Shown: in pieces, positions 10,285 to 18,388 of the stretch
Numbering within the stretch: the stretch's first letter is position 1
Layout of the letters: each line of letters opens with the position of its first letter
NCBI GenBank assembly: GCA_001953115.1
Contig: LSSL01000858.1
Span: 3,829 to 30,274 of the forward strand
DNA from: Smittium mucronatum
Taxonomy: Eukaryota; Kickxellomycota; Harpellomycetes; Harpellales; Legeriomycetaceae
Direction of reading: 5' to 3'
DNA: 26,446 bases
Notes under the pieces: generated by a model
What the model saw: only the letters and a program-made list of their open reading frames with translations
Databases searched by the model: none
What the model was told of the DNA's origin: nothing
Translations under genes and position numbers: made by a program

Positions 10285-11160
10285 ATGGCGAGACCTATTA
10301 ATAATCACCACATAAAACCGCCAGATACATATTACGAACCAATCGAAGGTATAGACAGCATCTCAGAGCTAGATTTTAGCGATGAAAAGAAATTCTTTAC
10401 TCCAGAGCCTTCGCCTGAACCTTGAAAAGAGACAAAAGAAAAAAGAAAATTGAAACACTATCAAGAACACAATTTCACTTTTAATATACCAAGAATTAAA
10501 AAGAAGATTAAAATGTTTACAATAACAAAAATAAACCTAATTTCAGATATTCCTATTTTAAAACTAAATAATAACAACACTAACTCTCCATACTGTTCTT
10601 TAATGATAAAAGGATCTAATACTAAAATACTATTTGACTCGGGTGCCGCTAAATGCTTTATTTCGGGAAAAACAGTTAGAAAATTAAAACTTGTTTTAGA
10701 ACCGTTCGATACGGAAATAAACGCAGTTACAGCAGATGGGCAAGGATTTAAAGTCACGAAGAAAACATTTTTGAATATAACATTCAGCGTTCTGGAAATA
10801 CCTACTACAGCATATATCTTTCCTCTTGTGAGTTTAGACATTATTATCGGATTTTACTGGTGGGAGAAATATAAACTCACGCCTAGTTATACCGCTAATA
10901 AATGGACGATAAGTTTTAAAGAAAACATAATCCCTATAATACTAGAGATAAAATCAACAACGCCTATCGTATCTTTAAACCACATTAGACATTTGTTAAA
11001 AATAGATAAAATACTAGAAATATTCGTAGTATTTATTTACGAGTCAAATGCTAAGATTTATACACAAGAGAAAGAAAATGTGGATGGTGCCAAAATGGGG
11101 AGCCCTGATTGGAGAAATTTTTTAGAAAAATACAAAAATGTTTATATAAAATTCAGCTAA
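10285..11160 (+). pseudogene. pol: Ty3/gypsy pol: protease region
   Basis: The pol frame (frame 1) begins by ATG 10285 at the latest and overlaps or follows gag in the -1 frame, as in many Ty3 elements; whether a programmed frameshift was used cannot be shown. A TGA at 10423-10425 breaks it early. The open piece 10450-11160 contains the retropepsin active site ILFDSGAAKCFI, with Asp at residue 63 (10636-10638), and a later L-D-I-I-I-G-F-Y-W-W segment equivalent to the usual I-L-G-x-D-W strand. It ends in TAA and TAG (11158-11163), after which the same frame continues into RT. The protease would cleave the Gag-Pol polyprotein. Confidence 0.85.
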
Positions 11161-11163
11161 TAG

Positions 11164-11976
11164 GATATATCAGATCGGGGGATAGCCCACGAGATAAGAA
11201 CAGACGGGCACTCCCCCGTAGCAAGGATGGCATACAGAAATAATGATTTTCAGCTAAAACAGCTGAAAGAATCCATATCAGAACCCATAAGAAAGGGGTT
11301 CATAAGACCCTCATCTTCCGTATGAGCTAGTCCGGGGGTTTTTTTAAATAAAAAGGACGGAGGTTGCAGAATGTGTGTCGATTACTGGGAAGTGAATAAT
11401 ATATCTCACTTAGAAAAATACCCTCTCCCTTGCATCGACGACTGTTTCGATAGATTAGGATCTGCAAAATTCTTCTCTAGCCTAGATATTCAGTCTGGCT
11501 ACCATCAGATAAAAACAAACGAGGATTCTATAGAGAAGACTGCATTCAAATGTCGATACGGGTCATTTGAATACACTGTAATGCCATTTGGATCACACAG
11601 TTCGCCCTCGACATTCCAAAGAGTAATGAATAAAGTGCTAAAAAATACTTAGAAGAATATTTTATAGTGTATTTGGACGATATATTAATCTTTTCTGAGT
11701 CCTACGAACTACAAAAAACTCAATTATCCAACGTTCTAGAGACACTAATCGAAAATAAGCTGTCCGTTAATCTGTCTAAATGCTCTTTCAGAGTAAAAGA
11801 AACAAAATTCCTAGGACATTTAATAAATGAGTCAGGAATCAGGCATTGTCAATATAAATTTAAAGCAATAAACGATTTGCCACTACCGCCAACACATACT
11901 AATTTCCTATCGTTCATAGGACTTTGTACATATTATCGAAAATTTATACCGGTTTTACTACCGTAGCTTCTCATTT
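11164..11976 (+). pseudogene. pol: Ty3/gypsy pol: reverse transcriptase
   Basis: Frame 1 continues from the protease: RGIAHEIRTDGHSPVA (about 11175), then a TGA at 11323-11325 where related RTs carry Trp, then MCVDYWEVN and SSLDIQSGYHQI (motif A, Asp 11485-11487), and VMPFGSHSSPSTFQRVMN (motif B). At the A-run 11640-11645 one base appears lost, moving to frame 3, where YLDDILIFS (Asp 11676-11681) is motif C with both catalytic Asp intact. FLGHLINESGI and FLSFIGLCTYYRKFIP are the thumb and connection motifs. A further frame change near 11950 precedes VASHLY, where the 232-bp insertion begins. All three palm Asp residues are kept, so the loss of function comes from stops and frame changes. Confidence 0.93.
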
Positions 11977-12218
11977 ATACGTGTAATGATCCAATCATTA
12001 TTGATTGCGCACATTACCCCTTGATTAAAGTTTCATATAATCTATTAGCAATTTACCTCTTATCCTATATAAACAGCTCGCATTCCCACTTTTTGGAATG
12101 CAAGCTTTTCATTTAGTTTTCTTATCTTTTCATTCCTCCTCCGTTTGAAATATACCTTAGTCACAATAAACTTATATCCCTAGTATTTTCCAAGAACCAT
12201 TAGGTTCCTTAAAATACG
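11977..12218 (+). mobile_element. Nested insertion, solo-LTR-like, with 5-bp duplication
   Basis: ATACG at 11977-11981 recurs at 12214-12218 and brackets 232 bp (11982-12213) that do not belong to the Ty3 element. With insert and one copy of ATACG set aside, the flanking pol frame runs on directly. The insert begins TGTAATGATCC and contains TATATAAA (12066-12073). A hairpin lies just after it: arms 12075-12086 and 12095-12106, 11 of 12 pairs, loop CACTTTTT. A pyrimidine-rich stretch follows, then AATAAA (12165-12170). This resembles a short LTR, and a 5-bp duplication fits LTR integration. The right end (CCTTAAA) is not the expected CA, so a mutated terminus or another element class is possible. 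Confidence 0.6.
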
Positions 12219-12786
12219 ATTTAAAAAACGGTAAGCCAAAAAAAAAAACACGCCTGTACTGTGGAATGATAAAGCAAAAGCATCATTTTCATGTCTAAAA
12301 GGACTTCTAACTTCATCACCGGTACTACATTCCCCGGAATGGAGTAAGGAATTTTTCATTGAAACAGATGCATCTAAATTTGCGATATGCGCTGTATTAT
12401 ACCAGGAAAAAATTCCCAATATTAGGTACCCAATAGATTTTGAATCCCGCAGACTAACAGTCTCCGAAAGAAATTATTATGCCGGAGAGCGGGAGTTACT
12501 GGCAATATATCATGCGTTTTCGATATGGAATCATTACCTATCCGGAAAAAGATTTACGGTATTTACTGAACATAAAAATCTCCTTAACGTATTCAAAGAT
12601 AGAGATCAACATGGGCGTATATCTCGCTGGCTAGGGAAATTTCTACAACTCAGCCCTAAAACCATATATTACCCCGGAGTGAATAGCAATGCAGCGGATG
12701 CTCTCTCGAGAAGATATGACTTGAAAAATTTATATATATCTTCAAAAATAAACGCTTATGTGGTAGGTATTGATCAAGATAATTAA
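12218..12786 (+). pseudogene. pol: Ty3/gypsy pol: RNase H
   Basis: After an A-run (12238-12248) that shifts the frame, a frame of about 180 codons lacks an ATG but is clearly coding. It reads TPVLWNDKAKASF, then FFIETDASKFAICAVLYQ (first catalytic Asp), YYAGERELLAIYHAF (Glu), FTVFTEHKNLL, and NAADALSRR (last Asp). In most Ty3 relatives the third site reads T-D-H-K-N-L; here Glu replaces Asp, a conservative change at a catalytic position. The frame ends at TAA 12784-12786 but continues open beyond it into the integrase. The domain would degrade the RNA strand during reverse transcription. Confidence 0.92.
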
Positions 12787-14080
12787 CACAGTTTAATATT
12801 CAAATACCTATCACGTCCAGAACACAAACCAAGGGACGTAAACTTTAAAATGTGGAACAAAATTCAGAACAGTTCAAATAATTTCAAAATATCGAATAAC
12901 AGATTATATTACACAAAAAACAGATTGACCACTATTCCATACATTCCCATAAAAGATATAGCAGATCTAATCAAAAGTTACCACTTTAGCTTGGCTCACA
13001 TGGGAACAGCTACAAAATTTAATATTATGCGATTAAGGTGTTGGTGGCCTGACATGCTAGAGCAAATAACACATATAATAAATTTCTGTCCGCAATGCCA
13101 AATCACCGGAAAGAAAATATCTACATTAGCTCCACTTAACCCACTCATACCAACAAATAATGCATTTAAGAGATGGGGAATTGATTTTATCGGTCAAATG
13201 CTGACGACCAACAAAGGTAATAAATGGATACTGGTCACAATAGACCATCACACCAATTGGATAGTTGCCGAAGCAAAAAAAGACGCTAAAGCAAATATAG
13301 TCGGATTTTCTCTATAAAAAACCATTTTTACAGTTTGGAAACCCCGCCGAAATCATTTCGGATAGGGGTACTCAGTTTACTTCTGAAACATTAAATGAGT
13401 ATTTAAAAAGCCAGAAAGTAAAGCACAATTTGACATCTGCGTATCATCCTATGCCTAATGGAAAAACAGAAAAGGCAAATGGAGTGATTAGTGCCGCTTT
13501 AACCAAAATGGCTTACAAAAATAAAGACAAGTGGGATCAATATCTTGACCAAACCTTATGAGCGACAAGAATAATGAAACAAACCGCAAAAAAGATTTTA
13601 TCCTATTTTTAAGTGTATGGGACAGACCCAAGAATACCTGGAGACAATGTTACACTACTAGTTTCAGATATAGACGACAAAAATAAAGACCTACTGAATA
13701 CTACCAGCATTAGATTAAACGCAGCAAAAAATGCAAGATCATTCACTAGAAAACAACAATTCGAAGCCGCCACAAAAATTAAGTCGATATATGACAAAAA
13801 CGTCAAAACAGAAAAATATCCTATAAAAAGTTGGGTAACGGTGACCAATAAAACGAAACAAAAACTTGACCCAAGATTTTTAGGACCGTATAAAATAATA
13901 AATCAGGGACCATTTTATACTTACAAATTAATGAATGCAAAAGGCGAAAGTTTGAAAATTTTGGTAAATATTAACAGACTTCAACCGGCAAAAATTGAAG
14001 AAAAAATGCTTGTTAAACCATGGACCAAGTCTCAAGTCAAACACAAAAAAATTTTAGGAGTAATTCCAGATGGGGGATAA
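12787..14080 (+). pseudogene. pol: Ty3/gypsy pol: integrase with GPY/F C-terminus
   Basis: Frame 1 to 13317 encodes the HHCC zinc domain (H-F-S-L-A-H-M-G, later CPQC) and the first core Asp in WGIDFIG (13183-13185). One base is lost near 13316-13330. Frame 2 then gives FGNPAEIISDRGTQF (second Asp, 13361-13363) and PNGKTEKANG (Glu, 13469-13471), so all three DDE residues are present. Stops follow at 13559 (TGA, at a position that is Trp in related integrases) and 13610 (TAA, Leu position). The final open piece to 14080 carries FLGPYKI, the GPY/F motif common in Ty3/gypsy integrases, and a basic tail. The stop codon overlaps the polypurine tract. Confidence 0.93.
14069..14080 (+). other. Polypurine tract
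   Basis: GATGGGGGATAA immediately precedes the 3' LTR and would prime plus-strand synthesis. It contains one T interruption on each side of the G-run and overlaps the end of the pol frame. Confidence 0.75.
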
Positions 14081-14525
14081 TGTTATGACAATACATTTAC
14101 AATATCTGTAATGTAATTATGCGTTTATGTAATCAACGAATTATGATTAAAATCGACTTAATAAAGAATGTTACGATTCTTCTATCAATAAATTTCTTTG
14201 TTTAATAAAGCCATAGATTACATAAAGTGTGTCTCAATTAGATTTCACCAAGACAAATTAATATAAAACAAAAACACAAAAAATAGCCATACGAGATAAT
14301 ACTTTTCTTTACTATTTTACAAATTACTATTCATTATATAATGAGAGGTTTTTCTCTAATTGTTTATTTTGACCTCTTGATTAGTTTCTTATAAATTCCA
14401 TATATATTATAATCTTTTTATACTCGAAAATATCTTACTAAATAATAAATCCGTAAACTTAATAATTATTGCATTTATAATTAGTAATTAATAGCTCTTC
14501 TATCACGACGAAAGGGGTCATCAGA
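14081..14525 (+). repeat. 3' LTR
   Basis: The LTR is 445 bp, beginning TGTTATGAC like the 5' copy. It differs by 8 substitutions and one missing base (in the GGG at 8946-8948 of the 5' copy). Its last bases read TCATCAGA instead of TCATCACA, so the terminal CA dinucleotide needed for integration is mutated to GA. Confidence 0.95.
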
Positions 14526-14529
14526 GTAT
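14526..14529. repeat. Target-site duplication, right (GTAT)
   Basis: This matches GTAT at 8661-8664. The DNA following it continues the interrupted LINE on the minus strand. Confidence 0.8.
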
Positions 14530-16235
14530 TAAAAAAGTTAAGACATCTCCATAGCTATCGTTCCATTTTCGCATTTCAGGTGCATATTTAAAAAATTTAT
14601 TTAAATTTTTGGCTGTTATTTACATAGTATTTTATATCAATATGAGGTTAGTTCATCTGGTTCCGGAGATATGTTATCCAGGGATTCCAGATTTTTCTTT
14701 AATATTTTTTTATCATCTATCTCTTTTTCTAGTTTCATTTAATCTAGGCTTTGATTCTTTTTTATTAAGTTTTGGGTTGAAAGTGTTTGGCTATCACTAC
14801 ATGTTTCCTCATTTTTGAAAAGCTTTTTCTAGAAGTTTTGGCAAATGGCTTTGGTTTTAACTTTTTCTGATTGTATTTATCCGTTCTCATCCAATAGTTG
14901 ATCAATGCCTTTTTTCTTTTCTTATGATTTGAGAAGACCAAATAAATATTTATTTGATCTCTAATTTTTCTCTGACCGTTTGGAGCTAGATATTCTAATT
15001 ATTCCGACCAATTTTTTCTTTTTAAATATTTGATATATCATTTTCATCTGATTTTATCGCATTATTATAAAATTCGATAGTACTCTCGTAAATTTTTTTC
15101 CCCATTATTAATTCGTTGTAGATTTTATTTATTTTCTCCAATGAGCTGATCGTGTTATTTTTAAATTTAATTTTGCCAGACCTTATGTAAAAATGATTGA
15201 TCTCATTTTTTATTTGTTTCAATTAGCTTAAAGATTCACTTTTTAGATTTATTAATACAGTCATTTTATTGTTTATTTTTTCATTCTCTAAAAGATTTGA
15301 ATTTAATTTCCAGATATTTTTGTAATTGTCATTTTTATCCAGCAAATTAAGTATTTTGAAAGTGATATATTTAAAGTCTGGGAATTCAGTAAATCCAATT
15401 TCTGTAAATAATCATATATTGATGGAGATTTTTTCCTTTAAAATGTGATCAATTCTTGATTTGTGATTACCAGAATATTCCTCCTAAGTATAGATAATCT
15501 CTCCATTTTTAACTCGTTTATTAGATTTTATATACTGATACTACTCATCATTTTTTTAATGATTTCCCATTTGTAGTTTTTACTAATTTTTGGGTGGTGT
15601 CTGTCTTATTTTTTGTTTTTTACCATGTTCATATCTCCCATTTTAATGATATCTTCGTCTTTGTTATAAATTTACTCAAGTTTTTCATTAAAGAATTCCA
15701 GTAATATTATTCTATATTTTCTCTTATTGGGTAAATAAATATTGAATATTAAATATTTTCATTTCTTTTATTATTTGGCGCTAAGATTATTGCTATTTTG
15801 GCCCTTCCTTCAATAAATATCGAATTATGATTGATTTTTTGATTGTTCATTATTAATAATTTATATGTATATTTTGATCATGATGATTTACATTTAAAAT
15901 ACTTGGACAGGAAATCTTTATCGTCATCTAAAATATTAATTTCCTGTAAAAAGATCCTTGAACCAATGACCAGTGGGTACGGAGCCGCTATAGCGACAGA
16001 TGGGAGTGGGATGAAATTTGATTATTTTTTTCCTTTTATTGTATCTTTATTTTAGTTTTTTTCTAGTATTTAAATATTATAAATAAAATTCCCTTTAAAA
16101 AAAAAAAAAATCCTGTAAAAAGATTATAAAAGATTTTACAATTTTTTTTAAATAGACGAATAGTCTTCTTTTTTTATTGTCGGCAATTCCTTTATTGTTA
16201 AATGTGTTTATATTTGTCTCTTTTTTTATGTTCAT
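14530..16235 (-). pseudogene. LINE ORF2, APE endonuclease to start of RT (5' half)
   Basis: Reading leftward from a candidate ATG at 16233-16235: TNINTFNNKG matches the first strand of APE-type endonucleases with its metal-site Asn. KSFIIFLQE with the catalytic Glu lies across 16111-16145 and 15941-15946, split by the 155-bp retrocopy. EGRAKIAIILAPNN follows at about 15771-15811, a Y/L-P-N-K-R-like stretch near 15730, and MGDMNMV at about 15620-15641, the conserved G-D-x-N motif. The segment 15022-15222 is a helical linker rich in Lys, Asn and Ile. RT begins with ISPEPDELTSY (about 14640-14680), followed by TGA 14637-14639 where relatives carry Trp, and ends at MRKWNDSYGDVLTFL, cut by the Ty3 element. 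The endonuclease would nick target DNA to start reverse transcription. Confidence 0.8.
15942..16124 (+). mobile_element. Poly(A)-tailed retrocopy (SINE or 5'-truncated), 14-bp TSD
   Basis: TCCTGTAAAAAGAT occurs at 15942-15955 and again at 16111-16124, bracketing 155 bp (15956-16110) that end in 14 A residues (16097-16110). An AATAAA lies at 16082-16087, 9 bases before the A-run. Exact long duplication plus a poly(A) tail is the signature of LINE-driven retroposition. The insert starts CCTTGAACCAATGACCAG and is clearly less AT-rich than its surroundings for its first 60 bases. It could be a SINE (a weak A-box-like TGACCAGTGGGT and a poor B-box-like GGATGAAATTT lie about 43 bases apart) or the truncated 3' end of an mRNA or LINE. 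The AATAAA before the tail favours an mRNA. The source is not in this window. Confidence 0.8.
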
Positions 16236-16833
16236 GATTAAGTTTGTACAGTATTAAGGGTGGAAGTCGGATAAAGTTCTTTATCGATTGTTATATCCGT
16301 GCCATTTTCTGTCATTAGATTTTTTCCTGAATTTGAAATTTGCATTTGATCTTCGTTTAAGTCCATTTTTGGGTTCTGAGATTATTTTGCCACATCTATA
16401 CCATTTTAGGTACTTTTTTGTTTTTATAATATATTTAAGTATACTCTTCTCTAGTTACACTATTTTAGACGAGGGTTCTAGGATATTCGATATTTTTCTG
16501 ATCTTTAGTATGGTTTATGTTAGTTCTGGTTACTTTTTCTAAGTCTTTAACAAAGAATTTAAGCATTTATTTTTGTTTGATTTGTTAAGTTTTTCTTGTC
16601 CTCCCAGTGTTTTCCTAATACTAATGGCTTTTTTGATTTAGAAAACAGATTTTTTTTAAATCAAGATAGAATTACCGATTAGGTATTCTGTATTCTGTAA
16701 CATTTTGGTCAAAAAATTTTTGATAAATTTTTTAAATTTATTTCTGGGAAAGTGTTTTGATTAATTAATATTTTTTTAACTGAGATTTTTTTTGTATTCA
16801 GGTCTGATTTATTAGAAGACGTCAAATTATCAG

Positions 16834-16862
16834 TGATGCACTCTTAGTTATCTAGTGCATCA
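16834..16862. repeat. Perfect 9-bp inverted repeat
   Basis: TGATGCACT (16834-16842) pairs with AGTGCATCA (16854-16862) across an 11-base loop. It lies inside the decayed LINE ORF1 region and has no known role. Confidence 0.7.
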
Positions 16863-16928
16863 GTTATTTTACCATCAATTGTATTATTATGATTATTTAA
16901 GTTTTCTATTCTTTGGTTATCTAATTGA

Positions 16929-16953
16929 ATATATATATGTATATATATATATT
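16929..16953. repeat. AT microsatellite
   Basis: This is a run of alternating A and T, interrupted once by a G, within the LINE ORF1 region. It probably arose by slippage after the element died. Confidence 0.8.
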
Positions 16954-17800
16954 TGGTTTTTTTCTTTTTTATTATTTTCCCATTATTTTCTGTTTTTTTA
17001 TGAGTTTATCACTTTGATATTTCCATTGATTTTACTTTTTTCAATAGTTGCATATAGCGAATTTTCTTTTCCATAATAATAATACTTGTAAATCAAGTAT
17101 ATTTAATGAATATGAAAATTTCCCAGCATTTTTCGTTTTCGATAATATTTTTATAATTTTTGGGGGAAAGGCATTAAATTTTTTGTTTTTAAGAGATATT
17201 ATGCCAAAAACTTCACCAATTTCAAAAACTATTTGCATAGTTTGTTAGAAACATCCCATATCCTCAATCCATTATAGGTGTGGATTTTTATATATTAATA
17301 TTACTCAGGGAATTCGCATTTTTCTAAGTGTTTGATTTTTTTTCTCAAATATTATTTCAATATTTTTTGCTTTTATTGTGTCTTCTTTATTTTTTTAATT
17401 TAAGGTTTTCAACTTTTATTCGTGTATCAATCTTGAAACACGTTCTTATATCCCCCAGTTGGATTAAGATGCTTCAAGTTATACCATCAATATCTTCTCA
17501 AAATTTTTAAATATATAATCCGGTTTGAATGGTGTTCCTTCAAGACAAATTTTTTTTAGAAGAGCATATAATCCCATTACCATCTCAATTATTGAGTCTG
17601 GCTCATATTTTTAGAAATTTTTTTATATTTTATGTGGTGTTTTTATTTTAGGGCCTGATATAGCAACCCAACTAGGGTTACAGCTTTTCTGATGATATTA
17701 TTTGTAGTTTCTATCGTCAATATAAACTTTAATTTTAGATTTTCAGTTCATTTTCATATTATTATTGCTTTGATTCTACTTGCGATTTGATTTTGCCGTT

Positions 17801-17823
17801 TTTTTTCTTCGAAAAAGAAAAAA
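17801..17823. repeat. 9-bp hairpin near the LINE 5' end
   Basis: TTTTTTCTT (17801-17809) pairs with AAGAAAAAA (17815-17823) around the loop CGAAA. It lies at about the expected 5' boundary of the LINE. Low-complexity composition makes a chance origin likely. Confidence 0.4.
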
Positions 17824-18364
17824 TTGTTATTAATTTTTTTATTCTTTTATAAATAAGGTCTTTAATCAAAAAAATATCTTCCCAAAACTATCTTAATTTT
17901 TTACAAATTCTGATATTTAGATACTAATATATTATTTTCATAAATTTAAGATTTAGTAAATTTATAAAATCAAAATCAAATCCCAAAATAGTGTTTTTTT
18001 AATTACATCATATTCAATAATCAAGAATGAAAATTTTTATTTAATTAAGATAAAAAAACTATATATTTTTATCAGAATACTTAATATCTTACCAAAATAT
18101 TTGGATATTAATCGATTTTTATTTTTTGCGTTTATATTTGTAGTTATATTTTTTTTAAAGATAAATGGGATTGTACCTATAATATTTCAGTAATGATAGT
18201 ATAATATTCTATAAAAATATCTTCCAATCATTTGGAAACATTTTATTGACTAAATGTATTAATTAGAATTTAAATGATTGATAACTTTCATTATCATCTC
18301 TCACCATGTGAGCCATTTCTTCTCTAATTTAATTTCACTTCGAACTTTTTTTATAGGTAGTGAA
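17824..18364. other. AT-rich stretch; may include a decayed LTR
   Basis: No gene was recognised. If the polypurine tract at 18373-18388 is real, the 3' LTR of the older minus-strand element would start at 18371 with TGTTAGATTCACTACC and run leftward through this stretch. I could not find its other end or a second copy. Confidence 0.3.
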
Positions 18365-18372
18365 TCTAACAA

Positions 18373-18388
18373 CCCACCCCCTTTTCTC
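18373..18388 (-). other. Candidate polypurine tract of an older LTR element
   Basis: The minus strand reads GAGAAAAGGGGGTGGG, followed one base later by TGTTAGATTC, like a polypurine tract followed by an LTR start. It lies just after the end of the integrase relic, the same arrangement as in the Ty3 element at 14069-14081. Confidence 0.5.

Larger units (their letters stand above)
8665..14525 (+). mobile_element. Ty3/gypsy LTR retrotransposon, complete but inactivated
   Basis: A 5,861-bp element has two LTRs (446 and 445 bp), a primer-binding site abutting the 5' LTR, a polypurine tract abutting the 3' LTR, a GTAT target duplication and the domain order gag, protease, RT, RNase H, integrase. 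Integrase after RNase H and a GPY/F motif place it in Ty3/gypsy (Metaviridae). The LTRs differ by 8 substitutions and one single-base gap, so insertion is fairly recent. The inside is broken by about nine in-frame stops and at least six frame changes, and a 232-bp insert lies between RT and RNase H. It is inserted antisense to a LINE, within the LINE RT domain. Confidence 0.95.
6600..17790 (-). mobile_element. Decayed non-LTR retrotransposon (LINE), split by insertions
   Basis: On the minus strand, DNA from about 17790 down to 14530 and again from 8664 down to about 6600 reads as one LINE of roughly 5 kb: an ORF1-like region, an APE-type endonuclease, a reverse transcriptase and a C-terminal zinc knuckle. 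The two halves are separated by the complete Ty3/gypsy element at 8665-14525. The GTAT duplicated at its edges lies in the codons of an L-I-P-K-K-G motif typical of LINE RTs, and the frame continues across the break once the insert is ignored. A second insertion lies at 15956-16110. Many stops and frame changes make it non-functional. No clear 3' poly(A) tract or LINE target duplication was seen, so both outer limits are approximate. Confidence 0.8.
16236..17790 (-). pseudogene. LINE ORF1-like region, decayed
   Basis: Upstream of the endonuclease on the minus strand, translation keeps giving protein-like pieces between stops. They include KIKTPHKI and EMVMGLYALLKKICLEGTPF (about 17540-17650), FEIGEVFGIISLKNKKF (17180-17230), and an Asn/Lys-rich stretch at about 16650-16930. 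Near 16370-16420, WYRCGKIISEPKNG has the spacing of a C-x2-C-x4-H-x4-C knuckle with only the second Cys left, followed by a basic tail. That arrangement suits a LINE ORF1 nucleic-acid-binding protein just before ORF2. No single family motif is intact, so this rests on position, composition and the knuckle-like spacing. The 5' limit is uncertain. Confidence 0.5.

Noticed and set aside
9868..10841. Minus-strand open frames of 82, 100 and 126 codons opposite gag and protease
   Set aside because: They are antisense shadows of Ty3 coding sequence with no motifs of their own.
12180..13848. Minus-strand open frames opposite RNase H and integrase
   Set aside because: They are shadows of recognised plus-strand pol domains.
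15981..16007. Shared words GCTATAG and GATGGGAGT between the retrocopy and 20280-20308 (reverse strand)
   Set aside because: The spacing differs by about 9 bases, and the 20280-20308 copy falls within the transposase N-terminus in the other orientation. Probably chance.
15956..16020. tRNA-derived SINE head
   Set aside because: The A-box and B-box matches are weak and no cloverleaf forms. The AATAAA before the tail fits an mRNA better, so SINE is kept only as an alternative.
16288..17510. Several Phe/Tyr/Ile-rich plus-strand open frames that look like membrane proteins
   Set aside because: They are antisense to the Lys/Asn-rich LINE ORF1 region. A/T-rich coding DNA read backwards gives hydrophobic pseudo-proteins.
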